Positions 26,354 to 35,349 of a stretch of 64,000 bases of DNA are shown here, piece by piece. The stretch is taken from NCBI GenBank assembly GCA_018433865.1, contig JAHDQJ010000006.1, forward strand, positions 248,001 through 312,000, written 5' to 3'. Every line of letters starts with the position of its first letter. The first letter of the stretch is position 1. The notes under the pieces are model-generated. The model had not been told where the DNA came from. It saw nothing but the letters and a program-made list of their open reading frames with translations, and searched no databases. The position numbers and the translations under genes are program-made. This stretch comes from Spirochaetales bacterium (lineage in GTDB: Bacteria > Spirochaetota > Spirochaetia > Sphaerochaetales > Sphaerochaetaceae).

Positions 26354-27076
26354 TTGAACGCTGAAGCTTTGTCTGTGTTCTTTACCAATTCACAGGGGAA
26401 TTCATTGAAACGTGAATCGGTCCCTTCATCGATTGCGAACATGATCATCGACTACATCACCGCGAAGAAACTCAAGCCCGGGGATCAACTGCCTACCGAA
26501 CAGGAGTTCATGACCTACTTGGGAGTGGGAAGGAACTCCGTGCGGGAGGCGATCAAGATGCTTTCATTTTTGGGAGTCGTCGAGATCCGCAAGGGTATCG
26601 GTTCCTATATCTCCGACAGCATATCCTCATCTGCATTGAATCCTCTGGTGTTGAGCTTGGCGTTTGAGCAGGGTCTCTCCATGGATTTGATAGAGCTGAG
26701 GGTACTTATCGACAGTGGCGTCGGATCCATCGTAATCGACAAGGTGGACGATGCGGGAATCATGTTGCTTGAAGAAACCAATGAACAGATTGGGAATTCG
26801 GTACGGCATGCTGATGAGGATACCCTTCCGTTGAAGGAGCTTGATTTCGCTTTCCATGAGGCGATGTTCAAACTTGCTGAGAATCCATTGGTAGAGAAGA
26901 TCGGCATGGCAGTTTACAAATTGTTCAATTTCGCCATGGAGAAATCCATGGTCGCCGATCCTGAGCAAGCCTATTTGAACCATAAACTCATCATCGAGGC
27001 GATCAGGGCACGTGACAAAGCGAAACTGATCGAGAATACACGCAAATCATTGGCTGTTTGGAGCCAATACGTCTGA
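26354..27076 (+). CDS. FadR/GntR-family transcriptional regulator
   Basis: This 240-residue regulator begins at TTG, with AAGGAGG 6 bp upstream; the first in-frame ATG would remove much of the DNA-binding domain. The N-terminal winged helix (about 20-90) has LKPGDQLPTEQEFMTYLGVG and SVREAIKMLSFLGVVEIRKG. The C-terminal FCD domain (about 115-235) has ELRVLIDSG, ELDFAFHEAMFKLAENP and NHKLIIEAIRARD, whose Asp/His residues usually bind a metal and a sugar acid. It opens the operon of cupin, isomerase and TRAP genes and probably controls it. Confidence 0.9.
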   Translation: MNAEALSVFFTNSQGNSLKRESVPSSIANMIIDYITAKKLKPGDQLPTEQEFMTYLGVGRNSVREAIKMLSFLGVVEIRKGIGSYISDSISSSALNPLVLSLAFEQGLSMDLIELRVLIDSGVGSIVIDKVDDAGIMLLEETNEQIGNSVRHADEDTLPLKELDFAFHEAMFKLAENPLVEKIGMAVYKLFNFAMEKSMVADPEQAYLNHKLIIEAIRARDKAKLIENTRKSLAVWSQYV

Positions 27077-27147
27077 ACGACGATAGAGAAACCATAATGA
27101 CGGTATCCATGGAAATGGGTTGCCAAAGAGACCTGAGGAGGTACGAG

Positions 27148-27537
27148 ATGGAAGTTGTGAAGTGTTGGGAAGAACCTGGAGTAACCATTCCCGCTCCCTA
27201 TGAGCGGCATATAAAGGTATTTTTCTCTCCTGACAAACGGGATGTGCCTGAGATGACGTTCACCCATGCGCTGTTGTATCCGAACAGCATGACAGATTAC
27301 CACACCCATGATAAGCCGGAGCTCATCCAGATCGTTTCCGGGCATGGGAAAGCTATCTGTGATGGTGTCGAGATCGAGGTCGGACCCGATATGGCACTAT
27401 ATGTGCGTGCCGGGGAGAAGCATCAGATGATCAATACCGGTGAAGAGACACTCAAGTTGGCGACGGTGTTCGTTCCAGGATTCAACTCCCAGGAAAATAT
27501 CGACCGTTGTTTGAATGCGGCAAAGGTCCAAGGGTAG
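27148..27537 (+). CDS. Cupin-domain protein
   Basis: This 129-residue single-domain cupin has motif 1 PNSMTDYHTHDKPELIQIVSG and motif 2 GPDMALYVRAGEKHQMINTG, giving a two- or three-histidine metal site. The ATG at 27148 follows TGAGGAGGT; an in-frame upstream ATG at 27058 lies inside the regulator gene. Such cupins in sugar-acid operons are often isomerases or lactone-handling proteins; which applies here is not clear. Confidence 0.85.
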   Translation: MEVVKCWEEPGVTIPAPYERHIKVFFSPDKRDVPEMTFTHALLYPNSMTDYHTHDKPELIQIVSGHGKAICDGVEIEVGPDMALYVRAGEKHQMINTGEETLKLATVFVPGFNSQENIDRCLNAAKVQG

Positions 27538-27547
27538 GAAGCGCTTG

Positions 27548-28405
27548 ATGCAACTGCCAGAGATCGCAGTCAACTTGTTGGTGTTCAATCAAATTCCATT
27601 GGCCCAAGCGCTCGATGCGGTCAGGGATGCGGGGTGTTCCGTAATCGAACTCGCCTATACCGCAGGGTATGCAACCTTCGACGAACACTACGCGTTCACC
27701 GAAGAAGCGGCCGACAGGATAGTGGATGAGTTGCGCCTACGATGCTTGACCTGCCGTTCCGTGGCAGCCCACATCGATCTCGGTGAAAAGGATGCACTCG
27801 AGCGCTTCACACGCAGGCTGAAGTTCGCCCATCGTGTCGGTGCTTCGATCATCATCAGCAATACATCGACTGTGGACAAGCGGGAGGTCTTTGGAAAGAA
27901 CATCGTCGAACTGTCGAAAGTGGCAGCTTCCTTGGATTTGACCATTGCGTTGGAGAATCCGGGTGATGGTGCTGGAAATCTGTTGGATAGTGGCGTTGGC
28001 GGGGCCCGCCTGGTCGATGGTTTGTCATTGTCCAACGTACGGCTCAACTACGACTACAGCAATGCGATTTCCTATGCAGGCATGGATCTCGCTGTACAAG
28101 AGGATTGTGCAGCTGCGGTTCCCCGTTCGGTGAACTTGCATCTCAAGGACCTGAAGCGTGATGAGGCGGCGGGAGTTTGGAACTTCTGCGCCATCGGCGA
28201 GGGAGACCACGACTATGCTGTTTTGCTCAGAGAGGTGAAACGGCAGGATCGTCCCCCCTATGTGAGCTTGGAATTGCCCCTCCATATGCGACGTGGACCC
28301 GATTTGCTCATGCAACGGAAGGAGACGGCGATGGATCGGGAAGGGTGTGTCCAGGCGATTAAGCAGTCTGTGCGGAATATCGCGAGGATATGGCGGACTG
28401 TATGA
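27548..28405 (+). CDS. Sugar phosphate isomerase/epimerase-like TIM-barrel protein
   Basis: This 285-residue protein of the xylose-isomerase-like TIM barrel family shows the metal and substrate residues at the strand ends: VIELAY, AAHIDLG, ALENPGDG, YDYSNAISY, NLHLKDLKRD and VSLELPLHM. It starts 10 bp after the cupin gene with AGGAAG upstream. It probably isomerises or epimerises the sugar or sugar acid imported by the TRAP system. A second, different member lies at the end of the operon. Confidence 0.85.
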   Translation: MQLPEIAVNLLVFNQIPLAQALDAVRDAGCSVIELAYTAGYATFDEHYAFTEEAADRIVDELRLRCLTCRSVAAHIDLGEKDALERFTRRLKFAHRVGASIIISNTSTVDKREVFGKNIVELSKVAASLDLTIALENPGDGAGNLLDSGVGGARLVDGLSLSNVRLNYDYSNAISYAGMDLAVQEDCAAAVPRSVNLHLKDLKRDEAAGVWNFCAIGEGDHDYAVLLREVKRQDRPPYVSLELPLHMRRGPDLLMQRKETAMDREGCVQAIKQSVRNIARIWRTV

Positions 28406-28484
28406 TTTGTAAGAAAAGGATGCCTCTTGTCGGCAGAATGACCGACAGAGTATTCGAAAAAAAGGAACCATAAGGAGGTTTATT

Positions 28485-29519
28485 ATGGTTGCAAAGAGAA
28501 CAAGCTCGTTGGTGGCTGTGATGATCATCACGTTGATCTTCGTAAGCTCGGTTTCCGGATTGTTCGCCGCGGGGGCTAAAGAGGCGGATTCGACAGAACA
28601 GAAAGCCATGACATTGCGTCTGGCCCATATCTCTGATGAAGGACACCCGTCACACAAGGCTTCCCTGTTGTTCAAGGAACTTGTCGAAGAGAAGACAGGT
28701 GGTGTGGTAAAAGTGGAGGTTTTCTCGAACTCGAGTCTCGGTTCCGCTCCCGAGTATACCGAACAGTTGCAGTTGGGCGCGCTCGAACTTGGTTTGGTCA
28801 CCAGTGGCCAGCTACAGGTATGGGTTCCCGAATATGGTGCGGTCATGATTCCGTTCCTTTTCGAAGGATATGAGCATGCCCATCGCGCACTCGACGGAGA
28901 AGCTGGTGAATTGCTCGCCGATTATGCGGCTGAGAAGGGTTTTGTGGTCCTGGGCAACTGGGAATGGGGCTTCAGGCAACTTTCGAACCGGCTGATGAAA
29001 GTTGAGAAGCCGGCCGATGTGGCACGGTTGAAGATGCGGGTTCCGAACGAAATCCAGCTCGAAGCCATGTACAAGACACTCGGAGCCACCACTTCGATCA
29101 TCTCCTTCCCGGAACTCTATATGGCTCTGGCACAGGGTGTCGTCGATGGTCAGTGCAACCCCTTGTCGACCATCTATTACCAAAAGCTTTATGAAGTGCA
29201 GCCGTATGTCACGATCTTGAACCACGTGTACAACACGCAGATGTTGGTAGCCAGCCAGAAGGCTTGGGATTCGATGACCGAAGAGACCAAGCAGATTGTG
29301 CTCGACGCATCCGCCGAAGCTGGAAAGTTGGCGCGCGAGCTCACCATCGATTCCGAAGAGGAATTGATTGCCATGCTCAAGAAAGCTGGAGTTGATGTGA
29401 GCTATCCGGACTTGGCTCCTTTCCGGGACAAGATGGGTCCTGCCATCAAGATAATCAGTGATTTCTCGGGTAATGCATTCACCGAGCAGTTTGTGAAGTT
29501 TGTCGAAGCAGCTCGCTGA
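28485..29519 (+). CDS. dctP: TRAP transporter substrate-binding protein DctP
   Basis: This 344-residue periplasmic binding protein has a signal peptide (SLVAVMIITLIFVSSVSG) and the spirochaete-type mature start LFAAGAKEADS. DctP family features include LRLAHISDEGHPSHKAS, the ligand-binding arginine segment LKMRVPNEIQLEAM, and SFPELYMALAQGVVDGQCNP. The AAGGAGG ribosome site is strong. It captures an organic acid, probably a sugar acid given the isomerases and FadR-type regulator nearby. Confidence 0.93.
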   Translation: MVAKRTSSLVAVMIITLIFVSSVSGLFAAGAKEADSTEQKAMTLRLAHISDEGHPSHKASLLFKELVEEKTGGVVKVEVFSNSSLGSAPEYTEQLQLGALELGLVTSGQLQVWVPEYGAVMIPFLFEGYEHAHRALDGEAGELLADYAAEKGFVVLGNWEWGFRQLSNRLMKVEKPADVARLKMRVPNEIQLEAMYKTLGATTSIISFPELYMALAQGVVDGQCNPLSTIYYQKLYEVQPYVTILNHVYNTQMLVASQKAWDSMTEETKQIVLDASAEAGKLARELTIDSEEELIAMLKKAGVDVSYPDLAPFRDKMGPAIKIISDFSGNAFTEQFVKFVEAAR

Positions 29520-29541
29520 CCCCTGCGTTCTATGATCGGAT

Positions 29542-29567
29542 TTCCCGTGGGAATTTTCCCACGGGAA
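29542..29567 (+). terminator. Perfect 12-bp hairpin between dctP and dctM
   Basis: TTCCCGTGGGAA-TT-TTCCCACGGGAA. There is no proper U-tract, so it is more likely a partial terminator or 3' stabiliser allowing more binding protein than permease to be made. Confidence 0.6.
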
Positions 29568-29614
29568 TCATGTGATATTTGCATCCGTTCCGCGCGGATG
29601 TGTAGGTTCAGGTT

Positions 29615-30898
29615 ATGGATATCATACTGGTTTTCGGGTCACTCGTCCTGCTTATCCTCCTTGGCATACCTGTAGCTTTCAGCATGGGCCTGGCGACACT
29701 GATCGCCTTCACCATCCATGACAGCTGGGGTATGATCATCGTCATCGCCCAAAGAATGTACTCGGGCAGCACCTCATTCGTCTTGCTTGCCATCCCGTTC
29801 TACATCCTCTCCGGTTTGTTGATGAATGGAGGAGGACTCACCAGACATATCCTCCATTCCGCGGAGATGCTTGTCGGACGTGTCCACGGCGGGCTTGGTC
29901 ATGTCAATGTCCTTGTCAGCATGCTCTTTTCAGGTATGTCGGGATCCTCGGTCGCCGATGCCAGTGGTATGGGTGTGGTAGAGATGGAAATGATGGAAAA
30001 GGGGGGGTACGACAAGAAGTTCAGTGCAGCTATCACGGCAGCCTCTGCCACCATCGGCCCGATCATCCCTCCGAGTATTCCGTTCGTCATTTACGGTGCC
30101 CTCACCGGTGCTTCTGTCGGGAAACTGTTCATGGCCGGACTCATTCCAGGAGTCTTCATGGGCATCGCATTGATGATAACGGTGTACATCCTGGCCAAAA
30201 GGCGGTCATACCCACGCTCTGACAAGCGTTACACTTCGAAAGAGAAGCTTTTCGGTCTGCTGAATGCCTTGGTTCCACTGGGAAGTTTCTTCATCATCAT
30301 CGGCGGTATCTCCTTCGGTGTCTTCACACCGACCGAGGCTGCGATCGTCGCTTGTGTCTATGGATTGATCATCGGATTCCTGGTCTACAAGGATTTGAAT
30401 CTCAACAAATTGCCCGCTATCCTTACTGAAACGATCAAAGGATCCATCCGCGTGATCTTCATCATCGCAGTGGCTGCGGCGTATGCCTATGCGCTGACGA
30501 TCATGCGAGTACCGCAACGATTGTCCGCTGCCCTGGTCACCGTGGCCGAACATCCATGGTTGTTCTTGTTGGCCGTCAATGCACTGTTGTTGCTGTTAGG
30601 TTGTTTCATGGAGACTATCAGTATCATGACCTTGGTGGTTCCGATCCTGCTTCCCATCATCAAGAGCATCGGTATCGATCCCATCCACTTCGGTGTCGTG
30701 ATAACGTTGAACTTGATGATCGGTCAGCTTACACCGCCTATGGGTGTGTGTCTCTATAGTGTGGCAAGTATCACGAACTTGAGCATCAAGGATATCATCA
30801 GCGAGTTGTGGCCATATCTGCTGGCCCTGTTCGTCGTGTTGCTCATCATCACCTTCGTCCCATCGATCGTGATGTTCTTGCCGAACCTCATGCCATAG
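29615..30898 (+). CDS. dctM: TRAP transporter large permease DctM
   Basis: This 427-residue membrane protein has about twelve helices and the DctM signatures GLTRHILHSAEMLVGRVHGG, FSGMSGSSVADASGMG, AASATIGPIIPPSIPFVIYG and LLLGCFMETISIMTLVVPI. It drives uptake by a sodium or proton gradient with DctP and DctQ. The ribosome site is weak (AGGTTCAGGTT). It precedes dctQ, the reverse of the common P-Q-M order. Confidence 0.94.
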   Translation: MDIILVFGSLVLLILLGIPVAFSMGLATLIAFTIHDSWGMIIVIAQRMYSGSTSFVLLAIPFYILSGLLMNGGGLTRHILHSAEMLVGRVHGGLGHVNVLVSMLFSGMSGSSVADASGMGVVEMEMMEKGGYDKKFSAAITAASATIGPIIPPSIPFVIYGALTGASVGKLFMAGLIPGVFMGIALMITVYILAKRRSYPRSDKRYTSKEKLFGLLNALVPLGSFFIIIGGISFGVFTPTEAAIVACVYGLIIGFLVYKDLNLNKLPAILTETIKGSIRVIFIIAVAAAYAYALTIMRVPQRLSAALVTVAEHPWLFLLAVNALLLLLGCFMETISIMTLVVPILLPIIKSIGIDPIHFGVVITLNLMIGQLTPPMGVCLYSVASITNLSIKDIISELWPYLLALFVVLLIITFVPSIVMFLPNLMP

Positions 30899-30909
30899 GA
30901 GGTGTCCAT

Positions 30910-31425
30910 ATGATCACTTTATTGAAGAAAATCGACAAACTAGTCGCCAAAGCACTCTATATCTTGATACAAGGCAGTATCGTCATCCTGTTGGTCCTCC
31001 TCTCCGCCCAGGTGATTGCTCGCTACTTCAGGATCCAAGCCCTCGCACCACAGGATGAGATCATCAATCTGTTCTTCGCTTGGTTCGTGTTCATCGGCAT
31101 TGCCTTGTTGTTCCGTGAAGACGGACACCTCCGCGTGGAATTCGTCGATGGGTTCTTGAGCACCAGGCCACGGTTGGAAGCTGTGTATCATCTGTTTTCC
31201 ATCGTATTGCGTGGTATTTTCATAGCTATACTCCTCTCCAGCAGTTTCAACCTGTACGTGACCAGCGGTCCACGATCCAGCCCGATGTTGCATCTTCCCC
31301 AACGCTATTGGTACGGATCCATCCTCGTAGCTTCGATCCTCATGAGTGTCCACTGTGTGGTCAAGCTGATCGTACAGGTCGATGTCCTGATCAAGGCGAT
31401 GAAACACAAGGAACTCGTGGTATGA
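30910..31425 (+). CDS. dctQ: TRAP transporter small permease DctQ
   Basis: This 171-residue protein has four membrane helices, with the family's FFAWFVFIGIALLFREDGHL between helices two and three. The ATG at 30910 has AGGAGGT that overlaps the end of dctM. Its stop overlaps the next start as ATGA. It completes the tripartite transporter. Confidence 0.92.
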   Translation: MITLLKKIDKLVAKALYILIQGSIVILLVLLSAQVIARYFRIQALAPQDEIINLFFAWFVFIGIALLFREDGHLRVEFVDGFLSTRPRLEAVYHLFSIVLRGIFIAILLSSSFNLYVTSGPRSSPMLHLPQRYWYGSILVASILMSVHCVVKLIVQVDVLIKAMKHKELVV

Positions 31426-32273
31426 CCATCGGTGTATCGCCCGCTTATTTCCTCTCGAAGTTCGGTGAGCATTTCACTGTGGATGATGTGGTCGGAGAGG
31501 TTCCCCTGCTCAAGGAGATGGGATTTTCGAATTTGCAACTCGAGATTACCCATCTTGAGCATCTCGATGATTGGGACGCTTCTGCACTTCTCAATCTCCG
31601 TTCGGTATGCGAAGAGCACAGGATGACCGTTTCCCAGTTGGTGGCCCATTTTTGGATCGGTGCCTTTGCCGATCGGAGAGCGATTGAGGTGGGAATCGAC
31701 GATCACCAGATTGCTCGGTGCGTCGCACTTGCAGAGAACTTGCCCGGTTGCGAGATCATCACCGTTCCTTTCGGCAAGTTTTGCATGGCTTGGGGGGAGT
31801 TCTTCTCGTTCGAGTCGTATCACTCGTTGGAACGGAACCTGCTACATACCATGAAGAAGATGTGTACAGCCGCAGGGGAAAAGGGTCTTGCTCTCGCCAT
31901 GGAATTGCAGCCGGGTGCGGTCATCGCTGGGATTTCCGGGGCATTGCGTATCATGGAGATGATGGATTTCCCGGCGAACCTCGGCTACAATTTCGATACC
32001 GGTCATGCCAATGCCATGCGGGAGATCGTCGAACTTGTCCCCTCTCGAATGGATGGACGCCTCATAGGTACCCACCTGTGTGACAACGATGGAGCGGTCA
32101 ATCTGTCACTCGCTGTCGGTGCCGGTTCAATCGATTGGACGAAGACCATAGCCGCGTTGGAAGGGTGTGGTTACCACGGTTCCTATGATTTGGAGATCAT
32201 GTGTCCACCGGAAGAGGTCGAACGGCAATATCTGGAAGGCAAACGGAATTTGATGCAATTCATGAACACTTGA
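31422..32273 (+). CDS. Second sugar phosphate isomerase/epimerase-like protein
   Basis: This 283-residue TIM-barrel protein of the xylose-isomerase-like family starts by ATGA overlap with dctQ. Landmarks are LQLEITHLEHLDDWD, EIITVPFGKF, LALAMELQPG, NLGYNFDTGHANAM, GTHLCDNDG and SYDLEIMCP. It differs clearly from the family member at 27548. Being co-translated with the transporter suggests it acts on the imported substrate. The operon ends here, next to an IS remnant. Confidence 0.84.
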   Translation: MTIGVSPAYFLSKFGEHFTVDDVVGEVPLLKEMGFSNLQLEITHLEHLDDWDASALLNLRSVCEEHRMTVSQLVAHFWIGAFADRRAIEVGIDDHQIARCVALAENLPGCEIITVPFGKFCMAWGEFFSFESYHSLERNLLHTMKKMCTAAGEKGLALAMELQPGAVIAGISGALRIMEMMDFPANLGYNFDTGHANAMREIVELVPSRMDGRLIGTHLCDNDGAVNLSLAVGAGSIDWTKTIAALEGCGYHGSYDLEIMCPPEEVERQYLEGKRNLMQFMNT

Positions 32274-32349
32274 AACAGCAACGAAATTACTCTGTTCCAC
32301 TCGCCAGTCGATGGCACTTTTACCTTGAATCTTATGTCCAGACACATGG

Positions 32350-32560
32350 TTTGCATTCATTCGAAAATCAAATCACTCGTTTCCCCATATCCCTGACAGG
32401 AAAAGTTCCGCAATACACTGCATCAGATGTCTGAAAATCGGGTCCTTGATGCAATCGTTCGCGATCAAAGAAATCGATGAGCTTCTTCAGTCCCCTCCCG
32501 AATTCCGGTATTCGTGCAGGAATACGTGTGCGTACTTCAACGGCCGACCCCATCCATGCT
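32350..32560 (-). pseudogene. IS3-family transposase OrfB C-terminal remnant, frameshifted
   Basis: On the minus strand two frames together read the C-terminal part of an IS3 integrase core: RPLKYAHVFLHEYR in one frame, then LKKLIDFFDRERLHQG and DAVYCGTFPVRD in another. A frameshift near 32500 separates them. The N-terminal part is absent. It pairs with the N-terminal remnant at 25940-26284, in the same orientation, on the other side of the TRAP operon. Confidence 0.75.
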
Positions 32561-32570
32561 GGTCATTCTA

Positions 32571-32691
32571 TCATCCCCAACGTTCATACGCGTGGGTAAG
32601 AATGCTGCTCCTCAGCTGGCTTCTCATGTGCGGTAGCATGTAGGGCTGCAAGCTATGTCCACGCCTATTGTATATCAGAAAGATTCTATCA
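32571..32691. repeat. Direct repeat copy 2 (IS-associated)
   Basis: Matches 25837-25957, closely over the first ~93 bp and loosely over the rest. Here it lies on the other side of the transposase fragment relative to copy 1, so the two sites are not simple copies of one element. Confidence 0.75.
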
Positions 32692-32761
32692 TTACAGATG
32701 TTAAAAATAAAAATAAAGGAAATATTGATGACAAATATTATAAAATTAAAAGATATAATAC

Positions 32762-32789
32762 TTGACGTAGTATCTCGTCAGTCTACAAT
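32762..32789 (+). promoter_or_regulatory. Promoter of the lipoprotein gene
   Basis: TTGACG (32762-32767), 16 bp, TACAAT (32784-32789), preceded by a very AT-rich stretch (about 32690-32760) that may act as an upstream element. Confidence 0.6.
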
Positions 32790-32877
32790 CAACGTAGAGC
32801 GGTAGTGAGGTATGGAAACTTGGGTAGGGTAAACCCTTATACGTCTGCCCAATACAAATGGAAGGAGGATATTTGCC

Positions 32878-33651
32878 ATGAAGAAGTTGATTGCGGTGCT
32901 TGTGCTGATAGTCAGTTCGTTGATGCTGTTCACTTCCTGTGATCTGATTCTGTGAGTTGTCGGAGAGACAGGCCTCGTGACGGGATATGTCTATGACGCC
33001 GATACCGATTTGGGGTTGAGTGGTGTCGTGGTCCCTGCGACCGGAGCCGATTCGAGTGTTACGACGAACAGCAGCGGCTATTTTACGATTGAAGCAGAAT
33101 CCGGCTTGCAGACATTGTCTTTCACTAAATCGGGATATGTGTTCTATGATGTCTATGTGATCGTCATCGCGGATGAGACGGTATCACTGTATGAAGATGT
33201 CGTCGGATATGATCCGCTAGCTAGCGATGAGATCCGGATCGTCCTGACCTGGGGCAGCTCCCCCGAGGACCTTGATTCGCACTTGTTCGTGCCCGTCATC
33301 AACGAGGAAGTGTATTACTACGATGATATCGCCTCAGATAATTCTGCGTATCTGGATTGGGATGATACGACTGGATATGGTCCGGAGACGATCACCATCT
33401 CCAGTCAACATCCGGGAGATTACTATTATTCAGTCTTCAATTATGATCAAGATGGATCATTCATCACAACCAAAGCTGTCGTCAAGGTATACAACTCCTC
33501 CGGGTTGTGGAGGACATACGAGGCAGAGGACCTCTCAGGAGACGGCACGCAAGATTGGTGGAGAGTCTTCCGACTCAACGGATCGACGATTACCACGATC
33601 AATACCTTCAACGAAACTGCCGGTGACACGTGGCTAGGTGATGAGGATTGA
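32878..33651 (+). pseudogene. Lipoprotein gene with in-frame TGA (carboxypeptidase-regulatory-like domain)
   Basis: A strong AAGGAGG site leads into MKKLIAVLVLIVSSLMLFTS followed by C, a clear lipoprotein signal. Codon 26 (32953-32955) is TGA, after which the same frame stays open for 231 codons. The downstream part starts with a CarboxypepD_reg-like fold (GLVTGYVYDADTDLGLSGVV, SSGYFTIEAESG), followed by a region like DUF2135/YfaP (IRIVLTWGSSPEDLDSHLF, DDTTGYGPETITI). The normal reading would be a 257-residue surface lipoprotein. Either it is a recent nonsense pseudogene, the TGA is read through, or there is a sequencing error. A GTG at 32977 could restart translation, but without a signal peptide. 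Confidence 0.75.
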
Positions 33652-33705
33652 TACGAATTATCCGTAGTCTTGTCCGATGATCACGGTTACTGGCTACCGA
33701 CCATG

Positions 33706-33738
33706 TGATACCCGCATCCATGAAAGATGCGGGTATCA
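33706..33738 (+). terminator. Terminator after the lipoprotein gene
   Basis: TGATACCCGCATC and GATGCGGGTATCA form a 13-bp perfect stem with a 7-nt loop; a T-rich tail follows (TGATGTTCTTTC). It could also serve the convergent minus-strand operon. Confidence 0.75.
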
Positions 33739-33776
33739 TGATGTTCTTTCAATTTCGGATCTGATTGTGGTGTGTT

Positions 33777-34580
33777 TCATCCGGTGATGAACGATTGGGT
33801 GAACTGTTCCTGTATGCTTCGCAGGGTATCATCCAGATAGGAAAGGGCCGTGGTCTTGATTGCCGCGGGGATACCGAATACCGCTTCGGCGATTCCGCCT
33901 GCGATTGTACCGATGGTATCGGAATCACCACCGATGCTCATGCAGTTCCTGATGCAGTCTTCATAATCCTTCGCCTCATGAAGACAGACATACGCAGCCT
34001 GGCACGTCTGGTCACATACCGAACTCCACCGGTAATTCTCCTGAAGCCATTCCATGTCATAGGTAATGGGGTAGTAATGTGTCTGTTCAAAATCATGTAG
34101 TTCCTCCGATGATGCGCCGTTACGGGCCAGGTATATGAGTACGGCGGTCGCTTCGGCCCCCATGATTCCATCGGGATGGTCATGTGTGACCGCGGTGACG
34201 GCGTTGCTCATCGCAATGCACTCGTCGAGCGATCTTGCAGCCCAACCGACAGGGGATACTCGCATGGCACTGCCATTCCCGCAACTGTGGTACGGCCCCA
34301 TGTTCTTGTCATCCAACCACTGTTGGAAATGGCCCCCATAGCCTCTGCCGGGATATGCCGATCCGAATTCACGCATGTAGGTGATCGTCAGTTCGGAAAG
34401 TCTTCCAAAGGAGGGGCGCCCTTCCGAGTCCCATTCCAGGATTGCTTGTGCGATGGCACAAGTCATCACGGTGTCGTCGGTGAACGTGCACGTGTGATGA
34501 AAGAACTTGAACTTTTTCGTAGTGATATTGTGCCACTCGAACCTCGACCCTACGATATCTCCGATGATTGCTCCCAACAT
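33777..34580 (-). CDS. ADP-ribosylglycohydrolase family protein
   Basis: This 267-residue enzyme of the DraG/ARH family probably removes ADP-ribose from a protein, nucleic acid or small molecule. Both metal-binding motifs are present: TFTDDTVMTCAIAQ (about residue 33) and GGDSDTIGTIAGGIAEAVFG (about residue 220). The start at 34580 follows GGAGAA; the longer frame to 35030 overlaps the vWA gene and is not used. It is the last gene of a minus-strand set with vWA and macro-domain proteins. Confidence 0.92.
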   Translation of the reverse strand: MLGAIIGDIVGSRFEWHNITTKKFKFFHHTCTFTDDTVMTCAIAQAILEWDSEGRPSFGRLSELTITYMREFGSAYPGRGYGGHFQQWLDDKNMGPYHSCGNGSAMRVSPVGWAARSLDECIAMSNAVTAVTHDHPDGIMGAEATAVLIYLARNGASSEELHDFEQTHYYPITYDMEWLQENYRWSSVCDQTCQAAYVCLHEAKDYEDCIRNCMSIGGDSDTIGTIAGGIAEAVFGIPAAIKTTALSYLDDTLRSIQEQFTQSFITG

Positions 34581-34626
34581 GCGCGTACTTCTCCTTCCTT
34601 CTCTCTTCAAGTACAGTTCTTGTGAT

Positions 34627-35277
34627 TCATGATCGCTTTCGCGAAGCATAATCCTTCTCCGCACGCTCTTTCCATGAGCGATCAAGTTCCCGGCCTGACC
34701 TGACGCAATGGATCGCCTCCTGTACGATTTTGCAGTTGATGTCCACCCCTTGCGAATCGTTGTGGAATCGCACGGTCGTTCTCTCGTCGATTCCGTAGGT
34801 GCGGGCAGTTTCCACCGCATCGATGTTCGCTCCCAAGAACAGGAACTCCCATCCGTACTTGATCTTCTGTCGCTCCACCATATACCGGACACTTGGTGCG
34901 CTGTAGCGGGAACTTGCGTTCTCCATCCCGTCGGTCGTGATGATGAACATAGTATGTGCAGGTCGGTCACTCTCGCGTGCATACTTATGCACATTGCCGA
35001 TATGGTGGATCGCACCCCCCATCGCATCAAGCAGTGCGGTCGTGCCGCTCGGCCGATACTCCTTCTCGCCCAAGGGGGGAATCATGGTGAGCGCGACACG
35101 GTCGAAGAGCACCTTCTGTGTCTGGTTGAACAGTACCACAGAGACCAGACACTCTCCCTCCAAAAGTTTCTGCTGTTCGATCAACGAGTTGAAGCCCCCG
35201 ATGGTGTCGGCAACGAGATCGTGCATGGAACCGCTTTCGTCGAGGATGAATACCAATTCGGTAAGATTTTCTTGCAT
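34627..35277 (-). CDS. von Willebrand factor A (vWA) domain protein
   Basis: This 216-residue protein is essentially one vWA domain with a complete MIDAS metal site: FILDESGSM, the threonine in PSGTTALLDAMGG, and TTDGMEN. There is no signal peptide, so it is cytoplasmic. GGAGG precedes the ATG. It sits between the ADP-ribosylglycohydrolase and the macro-domain gene on the same strand. Stand-alone vWA proteins of this kind often serve as scaffolds for ATPases or modifying enzymes; the partner here is unknown. Confidence 0.9.
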   Translation of the reverse strand: MQENLTELVFILDESGSMHDLVADTIGGFNSLIEQQKLLEGECLVSVVLFNQTQKVLFDRVALTMIPPLGEKEYRPSGTTALLDAMGGAIHHIGNVHKYARESDRPAHTMFIITTDGMENASSRYSAPSVRYMVERQKIKYGWEFLFLGANIDAVETARTYGIDERTTVRFHNDSQGVDINCKIVQEAIHCVRSGRELDRSWKERAEKDYASRKRS

Positions 35278-35349
35278 GATGTACCTCCGCTTTTCATATC
35301 TGCATCGTACAGCAAAGCGGTGGTGCGCCGGATTAACTGCCAGTTACGG

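Noticed and set aside
25837-32691. Intact composite transposon
   Set aside because: Both transposase copies are fragments, no terminal inverted repeats or target duplications were found, and the repeat lies on different sides of the two fragments.
32977-33651. Independent gene starting at GTG 32977
   Set aside because: The strong ribosome site and lipoprotein signal are upstream in the same frame, so it is better explained as one gene with an in-frame TGA.
33777-35030. A 417-residue version of the ADP-ribosylglycohydrolase
   Set aside because: The extra N-terminus is a frame shadow of the vWA gene; the domain begins at MLGAIIGDIVG.
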